Source: Rhodococcus pyridinivorans (GTDB taxonomy: Bacteria; Actinomycetota; Actinomycetes; Mycobacteriales; Mycobacteriaceae). From it: a stretch of 64,000 nucleotides of DNA. Both the position numbers and the translations under genes were made by a program. Below the pieces are notes generated by a model. It worked only from the letters and a program-made list of their open reading frames with translations. It was not told the DNA's origin and did no database searches. The stretch is taken from assembly GCF_900105195.1 (NCBI RefSeq), contig NZ_FNRX01000001.1:1-64000 (forward strand). Direction: 5' to 3'. Below, one piece after another: positions 53,073 through 61,855 of the stretch (its first letter is position 1; each line of letters starts with the position of its first letter).

Positions 53073-53087
53073 ACTATGATTTATAGT
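53073..53087. promoter_or_regulatory. ACTA-N7-TAGT site before the DUF3105 gene
   Basis: ACTA-TGATTTA-TAGT lies in an A/T-rich promoter-like stretch about 48 bp upstream of the DUF3105 start. It extends to AACTAT/ATAGTA halves. Confidence 0.65.
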
Positions 53088-53134
53088 ATTTACGGTAGGG
53101 CGACGGCCTATCGGTGCCGAGGAAGGCAAACGCG

Positions 53135-53932
53135 GTGAACAGCTCAGACAAACCGAAGTCGCAGACGCCCCGAAAGCGACCGGGACCGCTCCTCCTAGCC
53201 GACTCGCACCGGGTGCCGTGGCCGATGATCGGCGCTGCCGTGGTGATCATCGCCCTGATCGGGGCCATCGCGTACAACCTCGTCCCGAAGATCTCCGAAC
53301 GCACCGAGGCCCAGAAGTACGTGCCCAGTGCGGACAACCCCGATCCGTCTGCGGTGATCGACGGGGTGGAGAAGATCGACTACCCGGCCGGAACGCATGT
53401 GCAGGCACCGCAACGGGTGGCCTACGACCAGACTCCCCCGATGGGGGGCCCACACGATCAGTACTGGGCCACCTGTACCGGCACGGTTTATTCCGAACCG
53501 ATCCGCAGCGAGAACGCGGTGCATTCGCTCGAACACGGCGCGGTGTGGATTACGTACGACCCGCAGAAGGTCACCGGGGACGAGGTGTCAACATTGGAGG
53601 CGAAGGTCGACGGCCAGCCCTACACCCTGATGTCGCCCTATCCGGGCTTGCCATCCCCGATCTCGGTGCAGTCCTGGGGCCACCGCCTCGCGCTCGATGA
53701 CTCCGAAGACGATCGACTCGCCCAGTTCATCACTGCCTTGCGCCGAAACCCCAACACCCACCCCGAGGCAGGTGCCACCTGCTCCACCACTCCAGGCAGT
53801 TTCGATCCGAGCGCTCCGCCGCCGTTCGATGCGTCCGCGCCGGGGCCGGACGCCGTCCCCATGACCGTGGGCCAGCAGTCTGCCCCCGCCGCCCCGGCGA
53901 CAGGCTCGAACCTCGGACCCGGCAATGGCTGA
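53135..53932 (+). CDS. DUF3105 membrane-anchored protein
   Basis: About 265 residues. One TM helix near the N-terminus (IGAAVVIIALIGAIAYNLV), then an exported domain with the DUF3105 signature (MGGPHDQYWATCTGTVY, ENAVHSLEHGAVWITYD) rich in His and Cys, and a Pro/Ala tail. The GTG at 53135 has GAGGAAGG eight bases before it; the frame's earlier GTG at 53114 lacks one. DUF3105 proteins often sit beside DUF305 in actinobacterial copper and respiration clusters. A metal-related role is plausible, not shown. Confidence 0.9.
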   Translation: MNSSDKPKSQTPRKRPGPLLLADSHRVPWPMIGAAVVIIALIGAIAYNLVPKISERTEAQKYVPSADNPDPSAVIDGVEKIDYPAGTHVQAPQRVAYDQTPPMGGPHDQYWATCTGTVYSEPIRSENAVHSLEHGAVWITYDPQKVTGDEVSTLEAKVDGQPYTLMSPYPGLPSPISVQSWGHRLALDDSEDDRLAQFITALRRNPNTHPEAGATCSTTPGSFDPSAPPPFDASAPGPDAVPMTVGQQSAPAAPATGSNLGPGNG

Positions 53933-54032
53933 GTCCGACGACACTCCCGTCCTCACTGCCCCCGCCGCCCCGGCGACAGGCTCGAACCTCGGACCCGGCA
54001 ATGGCTGAGTCCGACGACACTCCCGTCCTCAC
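53881..54032 (+). repeat. Perfect 76-bp tandem duplication spanning a gene junction
   Basis: Two identical 76-bp copies (53881-53956, 53957-54032). Each contains the end of the DUF3105 gene and the start of the DUF305 gene. 76 is not a multiple of three, so the first copy of the DUF305 start (ATG 53925) leads to a 27-codon dead-end frame. The second copy (ATG 54001) leads into the full gene. Confidence 0.95.
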
Positions 54033-54738
54033 TGCCCCCGCCGCTCCCGCTGCCGGTGGATGGGCCAGGCTCGGCCGCACGCTCGCCGTGGGTGTGTTCG
54101 CGCTCGTCGTCGGTCTCTATCTGGGTATCGGTGCCTCGGGACTGAGAGGCGGTCATCCCGAGCCACCTGCACAGGACTCGGTCGAGGTTGGCTTCGCCCA
54201 GGACATGTCGGTGCACCACAGCCAGGCGGTAGAAATGTCGGCCATGGCGCTGACCAACGCGACCGACCCGGCGGTCCGCACCCTCGCCTACGACGTGCTC
54301 ACCACCCAGCAGGGCCAATGGGGCACGATGCAGGGCTGGTTGGCCGTATGGGACCGACCGCTGCAGGCGGCCGGGGAACCGATGACCTGGATGCGCGCTA
54401 CCGAGGACAGCGCCGGGACGGCGGCAGGTATGACCGAGCACGCGGCGATGCCGCCCGGATCGGCCATCCAAGGACCACGGATGCCCGGGATGGCCACCAC
54501 CTCCGAACTCGACACGCTACGACGCACCACCGGCCCCGCATTCGACACCCTGTACCTGCAACTGCTGCTTCGGCACCATCAAGGCGGCCTGCCGATGGCA
54601 CGCTACGCCGCGGCCAACGCCACCGAACAAGTGGTCACGACGCTGGCCCGACAGATCGCCGACACCCAGCAAGCCGAATCGACGACGATGCAGCAACTAC
54701 TTACGGCCCACGGCGCCGCACCCTTACCGATGAACTGA
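54001..54738 (+). CDS. DUF305 family protein
   Basis: A 245-residue protein with one N-terminal TM helix (about 22-45) and an exported helical domain. MSVHHSQAVEMSAMAL and LLLRHHQGGLPMARYA are the two His/Met-rich helices of DUF305, whose members bind metal (copper in some) or act as ferritin-like four-helix proteins. A Met-rich middle (MPPGS, MPGMAT) supports metal handling. The start was duplicated by the 76-bp repeat. It follows the DUF3105 gene and was originally overlapping its stop. Confidence 0.9.
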   Translation: MAESDDTPVLTAPAAPAAGGWARLGRTLAVGVFALVVGLYLGIGASGLRGGHPEPPAQDSVEVGFAQDMSVHHSQAVEMSAMALTNATDPAVRTLAYDVLTTQQGQWGTMQGWLAVWDRPLQAAGEPMTWMRATEDSAGTAAGMTEHAAMPPGSAIQGPRMPGMATTSELDTLRRTTGPAFDTLYLQLLLRHHQGGLPMARYAAANATEQVVTTLARQIADTQQAESTTMQQLLTAHGAAPLPMN

Positions 54739-54797
54739 CCGGCGAAACTGCCAGGACCCGGACCGGCACCGTCCCGGGTCGGCGCTCAGGAGCGATC

Positions 54798-55070
54798 ATG
54801 AAACAGTCGTCGACCATGCGGGTGTCCCGCCTGGTGTTCCTCTACACCGCAGTCCGTCTGGCGGTGGTCGCCGGCTGCGCCGGCGCCGCGGTGGCCGGCG
54901 TCCACCTTCTCGGACTCGAGGTGTCGCTGACGTGGACGCTCCTTGTCGGTGTACTCGCCGGGATAGCAGTGTCGCTGGTAGCCCTGCATCGGCTGCGCAC
55001 CCGGATCAACGACGAGATCCGCATCATCGATAACCAGCGAAAATACCCACCGAAACGGCCCCGGCCCTGA
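54798..55070 (+). CDS. Small two-TM membrane protein
   Basis: A 90-residue protein with two hydrophobic helices (about 10-35 and 43-65) followed by a basic tail. AGGAG precedes the ATG. Similar in plan to DUF4229-type proteins, but the match is weak. Last gene of the DUF3105-DUF305 run; convergent with mntH. Confidence 0.65.
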   Translation: MKQSSTMRVSRLVFLYTAVRLAVVAGCAGAAVAGVHLLGLEVSLTWTLLVGVLAGIAVSLVALHRLRTRINDEIRIIDNQRKYPPKRPRP

Positions 55071-55104
55071 TCCTCATCAATCCGATGTTTCGGAACGGAC
55101 GCAG

Positions 55105-56340
55105 TCAAGGCCGCGCCGTCAAATAGATCAACACCAAATTGAGCGCCGTGATCGTGGCAGCAATAACCCACGCCACCATGGTGGTGAGCCGATGGTTGAC
55201 GTCGATGCCCATCAGCGCCCGATCGCTGGTCAGACGCACCAGAGGGATCAACGCAAAAGGAATACCGAACGACAGCACCACCTGCGAGAGCACCAGGGCC
55301 CGGGTCGGATCCGTCCCGAGCGCGACCACCACCAACGCCGGCACCAGGGTGATCAAGCGCCGCGCCAGCAGCGGTATCCGTCTGCGCAGCAGCCCGTCCA
55401 TGATCAAGGACCCAGCGTAGGCACCCACCGAGGTCGACGCGAACCCGGAGGCCAACAGGCCCAGCGCGAACAGCAGCGCTACCGTCGAGCCGAGTTCTAG
55501 GCCCAGCGCCGTGTGCGCCTCCTCGATCGAATCGACCCCCTCCCGGCCCTGCAACGTTGTCGCGGCCGTGAGCAACATGGCCAGATTCACCGTGCCCGCC
55601 ACCACCATGGCCAGTCCGACATCCCAGCGTGTGACCCGCAGCAGCACGGCCCGTCGCGGACCGGGCTCGGGATGACCGTGACGATCCCGGACCAGTCCCG
55701 AGTGCAGGTACACCGCATGCGGCATCACGGTCGCACCGAGCATGGCCGCCGCGAGCAGCACCGATTCGGCACCGTCGAAGCGCGGCACGAGTCCTGCGGC
55801 CACGGCGTGGGCGGGGGGCGGGGCAACGAAAAGGCTGGTGACGAACCCGATCGCGATGACCAGCAACAGACCGGTGATGACCCGTTCGAAACCGCGCTGA
55901 CCACGCGTGTCCTGCACCAGCAGCAAGAGCAACGAGACCGCTCCGGTGATCAACGCTCCCGTCAGTAGCGGGAGATCGAACAGTAGGTTCAGGGCGATGG
56001 CGCCGCCGATGACCTCGGCCAGGTCGGTAGCCATGGCGACCAGTTCCGCCTGTCCCCAGTACGCCAAGCGCGCCGGTAGGGACATGCGCTCGCGGAGCAC
56101 CTCGGGCAACGACCTGCCGGTGACCAGACCGAGTTTGGCGGACAGGTACTGCACCAGCGCGGCCATGACATTGGCCACCACGATGACCCACACCAGCAGA
56201 TAACCGAACTGGGCCCCGGCACTGACGTTGGAGGCCACGTTGCCCGGATCGACGTAGGCGATAGAGGCGACGAATGCCGGTCCGAGAAGAGTCCCACGGC
56301 GCCACCGTTGCACTGGCCCGACATTGCGCGTCAGCGTCAT
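55105..56340 (-). CDS. mntH: NRAMP-family Mn(II)/Fe(II) transporter
   Basis: A 411-residue, eleven-TM protein. The metal-site helices are AYVDPGNVASN (DPGN, TM1) and LGATVMPHAVYLHS (MPH, TM6). It takes up divalent metals with protons. GGAGGGC before the ATG fixes the start. It faces away from copC across an inverted repeat that could bind a metal-dependent repressor. Confidence 0.95.
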   Translation of the reverse strand: MTLTRNVGPVQRWRRGTLLGPAFVASIAYVDPGNVASNVSAGAQFGYLLVWVIVVANVMAALVQYLSAKLGLVTGRSLPEVLRERMSLPARLAYWGQAELVAMATDLAEVIGGAIALNLLFDLPLLTGALITGAVSLLLLLVQDTRGQRGFERVITGLLLVIAIGFVTSLFVAPPPAHAVAAGLVPRFDGAESVLLAAAMLGATVMPHAVYLHSGLVRDRHGHPEPGPRRAVLLRVTRWDVGLAMVVAGTVNLAMLLTAATTLQGREGVDSIEEAHTALGLELGSTVALLFALGLLASGFASTSVGAYAGSLIMDGLLRRRIPLLARRLITLVPALVVVALGTDPTRALVLSQVVLSFGIPFALIPLVRLTSDRALMGIDVNHRLTTMVAWVIAATITALNLVLIYLTARP

Positions 56341-56358
56341 CCGCCCTCCAAAAGGTTT

Positions 56359-56378
56359 CCCTGAATTAAAAGTCAGGG
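56359..56378. promoter_or_regulatory. CCCTGA/TCAGGG operator-like repeat before mntH
   Basis: CCCTGA and TCAGGG face each other across eight A/T-rich bases, 19 bp upstream of the mntH ATG. A possible site for a DtxR/MntR- or Fur-type repressor; it is not a close match to any box I know. Confidence 0.5.
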
Positions 56379-56463
56379 GAACCGAAATTTCAAGAAGTCG
56401 CGGTGTGCACAGAGTCCCGGCGAGGAGATGACTGCGGGCAGCACCTCCTCGCCGAGTCCGGTG

Positions 56464-57033
56464 TCAGCTCTTCCGGAAGGCGCGCATTGCCGCCCAGGTG
56501 CCCCCGGCGATGACCAGCACCCCCAGTACTGCGAACCCCAGCAGCAACGGAATCGACGAGCCTGAGGACTGTGAGTCCTCAGGGGCAACCTGCGCTTCGG
56601 TGGTCTCGGGCTCGGCTGCGCCCGACGAGGGGGACGCCTCCTGAGCCTCGGAGGTCGGTGTCTGCCCGGCCGCCGCGGTGACGGTGAAGGCGTAGGAACC
56701 GGTGATGGGATGGCCGTCGGCGGAGACGACCCGGTAGCCGACGGTATACTCCCCTGCGGTCAAGGGCTCCGGGATGGCCAGCCGCACCCGTTCTGCGTCG
56801 ACAATCGCCTCGGAGCTTCCCCGTTGAGTGCCCGAACTGTCGGTAAGTGTCACGGTGGCGAAAGCGGTGTTGATGGGTTGGTTGAACTCGAGTTCGATTC
56901 CGTCCGGGGAACTTGCCACCGTGGCGTCGGCGGCGGGAGTCGAACCGATCAACATGCTGTGAGCTTGCGCGGGCGCGACGCCGAGGAGCAGCACCGCGGC
57001 GGCCGCGGCGAAGATCGTGATGAGTCTGGTCAT
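56464..57033 (-). CDS. copC: CopC-domain copper-binding protein with C-terminal TM
   Basis: A 189-residue protein. The signal peptide is cut after APAQA, leaving His25 as the new N-terminus (HSMLIGSTPA), which is the Cu(II) ligand of CopC. SADGHPITGSYAF supplies a second conserved His. A Ser/Glu-rich linker leads to a C-terminal TM helix (about 165-183), anchoring it outside the membrane. Its upstream spacer is shared with the DsbA-like gene and holds an ACTA-N7-TAGT site. Confidence 0.92.
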   Translation of the reverse strand: MTRLITIFAAAAAVLLLGVAPAQAHSMLIGSTPAADATVASSPDGIELEFNQPINTAFATVTLTDSSGTQRGSSEAIVDAERVRLAIPEPLTAGEYTVGYRVVSADGHPITGSYAFTVTAAAGQTPTSEAQEASPSSGAAEPETTEAQVAPEDSQSSGSSIPLLLGFAVLGVLVIAGGTWAAMRAFRKS

Positions 57034-57135
57034 GGGAACATACTTTCTCGGCTCCCTACCCCGGCGCAGCGTCCGGCGCGGTGGCCTGTCGAGAGAACGC
57101 AAAGGGTGCTGATCGGGGTCTACCCTAGCCCATCT

Positions 57136-57150
57136 ACTATGTACCGTAGT
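57136..57150. promoter_or_regulatory. ACTA-N7-TAGT site between copC and the DsbA-like gene
   Basis: ACTA-TGTACCG-TAGT lies 57 bp before the DsbA-like start and 103 bp before copC. It could serve both divergent transcripts. Confidence 0.65.
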
Positions 57151-57206
57151 TTTACGGTTGGTCGGTGACGCTACCGGCTCGCTCAGACACCGAGACGGAC
57201 GAGAAT

Positions 57207-57878
57207 ATGAAACTGACGACCAATGTGAAAGTGTCCGCGGCTCTGGTCGCCCTGTTCGTGGTGTTGTTGTCGGTGTTGCTCTACACCAATAGGGCCGGGA
57301 CGAACGCCGGGACGACTGGCCAAGAGGCGCCCGGCGCTGCCACGGCACCGGTGTGGACCCCAGATATCCGTACCTTGTCCACGGCCCCCGACGACAAGGT
57401 CCAACTCGTCGAATTCCTTGATTTCGAATGCGAGTCCTGCCGGGCCTTGTACCCGGTGATGGAACAAATCCGCAACGAGTACGTCGGGCGGATCGACTTT
57501 GGGATCCGCTACTTCCCCATTCCCAGCCACACCAACAGCCATCTGGCCGCACGGGTCGTCGAAGCCGCGGCCCGGCAAGGGCGTCTCGAGCCGATGTATC
57601 AGCTCATGTACGACACCCAGGCACAGTGGGGCGAGTCGAGCCAGTCCCAGGAAAAAGTATTCTGGGGTTTTGCCGAACAACTGGGCCTGGATATGGCCGC
57701 ATTCGAGCGGGACGTCAACGATCCCACCGTCAGCGCGCGCGTGGACCGGGACTTCGACGACGGTCTTACCCTCGGTGTACAAGGCACACCCACCCTGTTC
57801 CTCAACGGCGTCGAGCTGCCCCCCATGCCCACCTACGAACAGCTACGGGCCCGGATCGACGCGGCGCTGGCCGAGTGA
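57207..57878 (+). CDS. Membrane-anchored DsbA-like oxidoreductase
   Basis: A 223-residue protein. A TM anchor (about 10-28), then a DsbA/thioredoxin-fold domain with FLDFECESCRALYP (CxxC) and the cis-Pro loop VQGTPTLFLNG. ATG 57207 is favoured over an upstream start at 57165, since it begins right before the anchor. Its stop overlaps a VKOR gene, its usual recycling partner. Together they form disulfides in exported proteins. Confidence 0.92.
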   Translation: MKLTTNVKVSAALVALFVVLLSVLLYTNRAGTNAGTTGQEAPGAATAPVWTPDIRTLSTAPDDKVQLVEFLDFECESCRALYPVMEQIRNEYVGRIDFGIRYFPIPSHTNSHLAARVVEAAARQGRLEPMYQLMYDTQAQWGESSQSQEKVFWGFAEQLGLDMAAFERDVNDPTVSARVDRDFDDGLTLGVQGTPTLFLNGVELPPMPTYEQLRARIDAALAE

Positions 57879-58504
57879 GCGCCCCGACGCGTCCGGCGGC
57901 GCCTGCCACCGACGAGGCGTCGGGTCGGACGCTCGGCAGCACGGGGGTGGGCTGGATCCTCGTTGTCTGCGGCGCAGCGGGGCTACTAGCCTCGCTGGTA
58001 CTCACCGTCGAAAAGTTCGCCGTGCTGGCCGATCCGGCCTATCGGCCCTCGTGCAGCATCAACCCGGTCATCAGCTGCGGGTCGATCATGACCTCGTGGC
58101 AAGCGGAACTGTTCGGCTTCCCTAATCCGTTGCTGGGCGTCATCGGTTTCACGGTCGTACTGACCACCGCCGTAGCGGTCCTGGCCGGGGCCGGCGTGCC
58201 CCGCTGGTATTGGAACGGCCTGTTCGCCGGCCTGACCGCGGCGGTCGCCTTCGTGCACTGGCTGATTTTCCAGAGCCTCTACCGGATCGAAGCGCTGTGC
58301 CCGTACTGCATGGTGGTGTGGCTGGTCAGCGTGCTCGGCTGGTGGTATTGCCTGCTGCACCTCGAGGCGGTGCAAAAACATCGACCGTTGCGGTCATGGC
58401 AGCGGCTGCACCGGCTGCATGCAGTGGTCCCCACCGTCTGGACGCTGACTGTATCCGCCCTGGTAGCGCACGCCTTCTGGCCGTACTGGCAGACCCTGAT
58501 CTGA
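57875..58504 (+). CDS. Vitamin K epoxide reductase (VKOR) homologue, DsbB-like
   Basis: A 209-residue, about five-TM protein. The conserved loop cysteines are SCSINPVISCGS and the active site is CPYCMVVW. The helix LFGFPNPLLGVIGF is typical of VKOR. It reoxidises the DsbA-like protein using quinone. GTG 57875 overlaps the dsbA stop (GTGA). Confidence 0.95.
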   Translation: MSAPTRPAAPATDEASGRTLGSTGVGWILVVCGAAGLLASLVLTVEKFAVLADPAYRPSCSINPVISCGSIMTSWQAELFGFPNPLLGVIGFTVVLTTAVAVLAGAGVPRWYWNGLFAGLTAAVAFVHWLIFQSLYRIEALCPYCMVVWLVSVLGWWYCLLHLEAVQKHRPLRSWQRLHRLHAVVPTVWTLTVSALVAHAFWPYWQTLI

Positions 58505-58610
58505 CAAAAGTTTCCGGGTAGCGGCAGCCTCCGCTCACTCACGGCGCATCGAGCGATATTCTCCCCATCGCGAGGTACCTTTTGCGAGGCGCGCGGGAAT
58601 GCTCGGACGA

Positions 58611-59246
58611 CTACGTGCCGTCCTCGCGTGGTGGAGGAAGCCGGTGCAGGTACTGCTCGGGCAGCTCGGATTCGGCAGCCCGACGGGCAGCCTCGGCCTC
58701 GACCATCTGCGACGACCGCGCCCAAACCACCTTGATCCAGTGGTACGCCAGGACGGTCATCGCTCCCCACCCCAAAAACAAGCCGATGCCCGGGCCGGCC
58801 CCACCGGCGACGGGATCGAGGGTCTGCCGCGACCACACGGCAAGCACACCGAACACGATCGCCAGCGTGCACCCGGCGCTGGCAAACCAGGCCAGCACCC
58901 ATCGTCGGGTCACCAGCGCCAGCATCGAGAGCACGATCCCGAACACCGCTGCCAGCACCAAAAAGATCCGCGAAGGAAGGGTGATGGTTTCGGCCTGTGC
59001 CACCGTAGAGCCGGCCAGCACCTGCCAGCCGTTGGCGCCACCGTTGTGCGGAAGTGAGAACGAGACCGCCACCACCACCACCACTGCAGCGACCACCACC
59101 GCACGCATCCCGGGATCGATCTGTCCGGCGACCCTCTTTTCGGCGGCCGCCAGCTCCTGTCGACGGTGGACCGGATCGGGGTAGACAGTCGACTCGTCGC
59201 CGGGCTGTACCTCGTCCGGATCACTACGGTCACCCGACTCGCTCAT
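58611..59246 (-). CDS. Four-TM membrane protein, Rv-type conserved hypothetical
   Basis: A 211-residue protein. A charged N-terminus is followed by four hydrophobic segments between about 45 and 170 (VVVAAVVVVVAVSFSLP first) and a charged C-terminal helix. A GGAGGTCGAGTT ribosome site precedes the ATG. Proteins of this plan accompany actinobacterial respiratory genes. No function is known to me. It is downstream of ctaD and the 172-residue gene on the same strand, after a 50-bp hairpin. Confidence 0.65.
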   Translation of the reverse strand: MSESGDRSDPDEVQPGDESTVYPDPVHRRQELAAAEKRVAGQIDPGMRAVVVAAVVVVVAVSFSLPHNGGANGWQVLAGSTVAQAETITLPSRIFLVLAAVFGIVLSMLALVTRRWVLAWFASAGCTLAIVFGVLAVWSRQTLDPVAGGAGPGIGLFLGWGAMTVLAYHWIKVVWARSSQMVEAEAARRAAESELPEQYLHRLPPPREDGT

Positions 59247-59306
59247 AACTCGACCTCCGCCCTGGGAAAATGTTCCGGTGACCGCGACCGTCCAAAGCGG
59301 AGCAGA

Positions 59307-59356
59307 CCGGTCGGCCCTCGGATGGATCCAGCCCGATCCGTCCGAGGACCGACCGG
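59307..59356. terminator. 50-bp near-perfect hairpin
   Basis: A 22-bp stem with two mismatches (CCGGTCGGC... against ...GACCGACCGG) closes a 6-base loop. It lies just after the 3' end of the leftward 172-residue gene. There is no strong T-run, so it may terminate, attenuate or protect the ctaD-side mRNA before the next gene. Confidence 0.6.
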
Positions 59357-59394
59357 CGCAGGTACCCGCACCCCTCGGACCAGGCACCAGCCCT

Positions 59395-59913
59395 CTACCC
59401 GGGATCGACCAGCACCTGTGCCTGGGGCTCGTCCCGCCACAACTGCGCAATGATCGCGCAATACGACCCCGCGGTAGCGGACCAGGTCGCGGAGGCATCG
59501 ACTACCCCCAGCCCCCGGCCGATAACTCCGGCCGCGAGCAGCACCGCCCGATTGGCCAGTGCCGCAGCCGGACTGCCACGCTCGACGACGGTGCCGGCCA
59601 GGTCCGCCGCCACGTCGAAGAGCTCTGTCGGCACGGCCGGTACCGACTCGGTTCCTAGGCCATGCTCGCGCAGGTGCGCACCGGCACGAAGATGCCGATC
59701 CACCTGCCCGAGAACATGTTCCAACGCACGCACATGTCGGCGCAACTTACCCGGCTTGCCGATGTGCGCGGCGGTGATCGGCGGCAGGCGACGTAACCGT
59801 TGAGGATCCGGAAGCCCTGCATGCTCGAGCGTCACGGCGGTCAGGTCTCGGATGAGCCAGTCGGCCAATGCCGCGGTGGCTCGGTCTGTTGCCGGCACGG
59901 TCACCACCGGCAT
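59395..59913 (-). CDS. Hypothetical helical protein downstream of ctaD
   Basis: A 172-residue protein, mostly helical and Ala/Leu-rich (ATAALADWLIRDLTAVTLEHAGL). No TM or signal segment. The ATG at 59913 lies 53 bp after the ctaD stop. The ribosome site is weak. Probably co-transcribed with ctaD. No family recognised. Confidence 0.6.
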   Translation of the reverse strand: MPVVTVPATDRATAALADWLIRDLTAVTLEHAGLPDPQRLRRLPPITAAHIGKPGKLRRHVRALEHVLGQVDRHLRAGAHLREHGLGTESVPAVPTELFDVAADLAGTVVERGSPAAALANRAVLLAAGVIGRGLGVVDASATWSATAGSYCAIIAQLWRDEPQAQVLVDPG

Positions 59914-59965
59914 GTTGGTCTTCAACGGTATTTTCCGATCTTTCGGCGCCGAGACGGCGAACGAT

Positions 59966-61744
59966 TTATTCCTTCGTATCGGTGCGTGCCGAGGCCTCGC
60001 CGGTGCTCCGCGGTTCGGCAAGCTCACGCTTAGCGATTTCGGTGCTCCTGGGCGCACCACCGAAACCCACGTGTGCCTCGGCCCTCATGCGTTCGACCAT
60101 GTGCGGGTAGTGCAGCTCGAACGCCGGCCGTTCGGAGCGGATCTGCGGCAGTTCGGTGAAGTTGTGTCGCGGCGGCGGGCAGGTAGTCGCCCATTCGAGC
60201 GAGTTGCCGTAGCCCCAGGGGTCGTCGACAGTGACGATCTGCCCGTAGCGGTAGCTCTTGAAGATGTTCCACACGAATGGCAACACCGAGGCACCGAGGA
60301 CAAAAGATCCGATCGTCGAAATCGTGTTCAGGGTGGTGAATCCGTCCGAGGGCAGGTAGTCGGCGTACCGGCGGGGCATGCCTTCATTGCCCAGCCAGTG
60401 CTGGACGAGAAAGGTGGAATGGAAGCCCAGAAATGTCAACCAGAAATGCCACCTGCCTAGGCGCTCGTCGAGCATTCGACCGGTCATCTTCGGAAACCAG
60501 AAGTAGATACCCGCATAGGTCGCAAACACCACGGTGCCGAACACGACGTAGTGGAAGTGCGCCACCACGAAGTACGAATCGTGCAGCTGGAAGTCCATAG
60601 GAGGGGAGGCCAGGATCACGCCCGACAGGCCGCCGAAGAGGAAGGTGATCAAAAAACCCACGGAGAACAACATCGGTGATTCGAAAGTCAACTGCCCCTT
60701 CCACATGGTGCCGATCCAGTTGAAGAACTTCACTCCGGTCGGGATGGCGATCAGGAAGGTCATGAACGAGAAGAACGGCAGCAGCACCGCGCCGGTGGCA
60801 TACATGTGGTGCGCCCACACCGCGATCGACAGGGCCGCGATGCCGAGGGTGGCGTAGATCAGGCCGGTGTAACCGAAGATCGGCTTCCGGGAGAACACCG
60901 GGAAAATCTCGGAGACGATGCCGAAGAACGGCAGCGCGATGATGTAGACCTCGGGATGACCGAAGAACCAGAACATATGCTGCCAGAGCATCACTCCGCC
61001 GGTGGCGGGATCGAAGAGGTGACCGCCGAGTACCCGGTCGTATAGCAGCCCCATCAACGCTGCGGTCAGCAGCGGAAAGGCGATGAGGATCAGGATGGAG
61101 GTGACGAGAATGTTCCAAGTGAAGATCGACATCCGGAACATCGTCATGCCGGGGGCTCGCATACACACGATGGTGGTGATGAAGTTGACTGCGCCCAGGA
61201 TGGTGCCCAGTCCTGAGATGGCCAGGCCCACGATCCATAGATTTGCGCCCATGCCGGGGGAGTGCACTTCCGTGCTTAAAGGCACATACGCGGTCCAGCC
61301 GAAGTCGGCGGCGCCGCCGGGGGTGATGAAGCCGCCGACTGCAACGAGGGATCCGAACAGATACAGCCAGTAGCTGAAGGCGTTCAGCCGGGGGAATGCG
61401 ACATCGGGCGCGCCGATCTGCAGTGGAAGGATGTAGTTGGCAAAGCCGAACACCACAGGAGTGGCGTACATCAGCAGCATGATCGTGCCATGCATGGTGA
61501 ACAGCTGATTGTACTGCTCATTCGAGAGGAACTGCAGACCCGGCGCGGCCAGTTCGCTGCGCATGATCAGGGCCATCAGGCCTCCGATAGCGAAGAACGC
61601 GAACGCGGTCACCAGGTACATCTGACCCAGTACTTTCGGGTCGGTCGTGGTGATCATTTTGTGGATGAACGCACCCTTGGGGCCGCGCCGCGCCGGCATG
61701 GGGCGGGTAGCGGCAGGCCAGGGTGGCGGGGCGAGAGCGGTCAT
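59966..61744 (-). CDS. ctaD: Cytochrome c oxidase (aa3-type) subunit I
   Basis: A 592-residue, twelve-TM subunit. All redox ligands are visible: TMHGTIM (low-spin heme His), GHPEVY (CuB His and the cross-linked Tyr), HHMYATG (two CuB His) and AHFHYVVFG (the two heme ligands). The K-channel Lys is in [10 protein letters not shown]. The sequence style is that of the actinobacterial bcc-aa3 supercomplex. No subunit II, III or bcc genes are in the window, so this is an accessory or alternative subunit I that must pair with partners elsewhere. An ACTA-N7-TAGT palindrome sits 66 bp upstream. Confidence 0.96.
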   Translation of the reverse strand: MTALAPPPWPAATRPMPARRGPKGAFIHKMITTTDPKVLGQMYLVTAFAFFAIGGLMALIMRSELAAPGLQFLSNEQYNQLFTMHGTIMLLMYATPVVFGFANYILPLQIGAPDVAFPRLNAFSYWLYLFGSLVAVGGFITPGGAADFGWTAYVPLSTEVHSPGMGANLWIVGLAISGLGTILGAVNFITTIVCMRAPGMTMFRMSIFTWNILVTSILILIAFPLLTAALMGLLYDRVLGGHLFDPATGGVMLWQHMFWFFGHPEVYIIALPFFGIVSEIFPVFSRKPIFGYTGLIYATLGIAALSIAVWAHHMYATGAVLLPFFSFMTFLIAIPTGVKFFNWIGTMWKGQLTFESPMLFSVGFLITFLFGGLSGVILASPPMDFQLHDSYFVVAHFHYVVFGTVVFATYAGIYFWFPKMTGRMLDERLGRWHFWLTFLGFHSTFLVQHWLGNEGMPRRYADYLPSDGFTTLNTISTIGSFVLGASVLPFVWNIFKSYRYGQIVTVDDPWGYGNSLEWATTCPPPRHNFTELPQIRSERPAFELHYPHMVERMRAEAHVGFGGAPRSTEIAKRELAEPRSTGEASARTDTKE

Positions 61745-61802
61745 GTGCTGTCCGATCCGAAGTTTCGCGCGAGCGCACGGTGATGAGACGCCCTCGAGCG
61801 TA

Positions 61803-61831
61803 CCTAATTACTATGCTGCATAGTAATTAGG
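61803..61831. promoter_or_regulatory. 13-bp inverted repeat with ACTA-N7-TAGT core before ctaD
   Basis: CCTAATTACTATG pairs with CATAGTAATTAGG around CTG. The core ACTA-TGCTGCA-TAGT is at 61810-61824. It is the most symmetric of the sites and the only palindrome in the ctaD promoter region, between ctaD and the upstream M56 gene. Confidence 0.75.
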
Positions 61832-61855
61832 GTCGGTTCGGTCGCCCGTGCCGGA

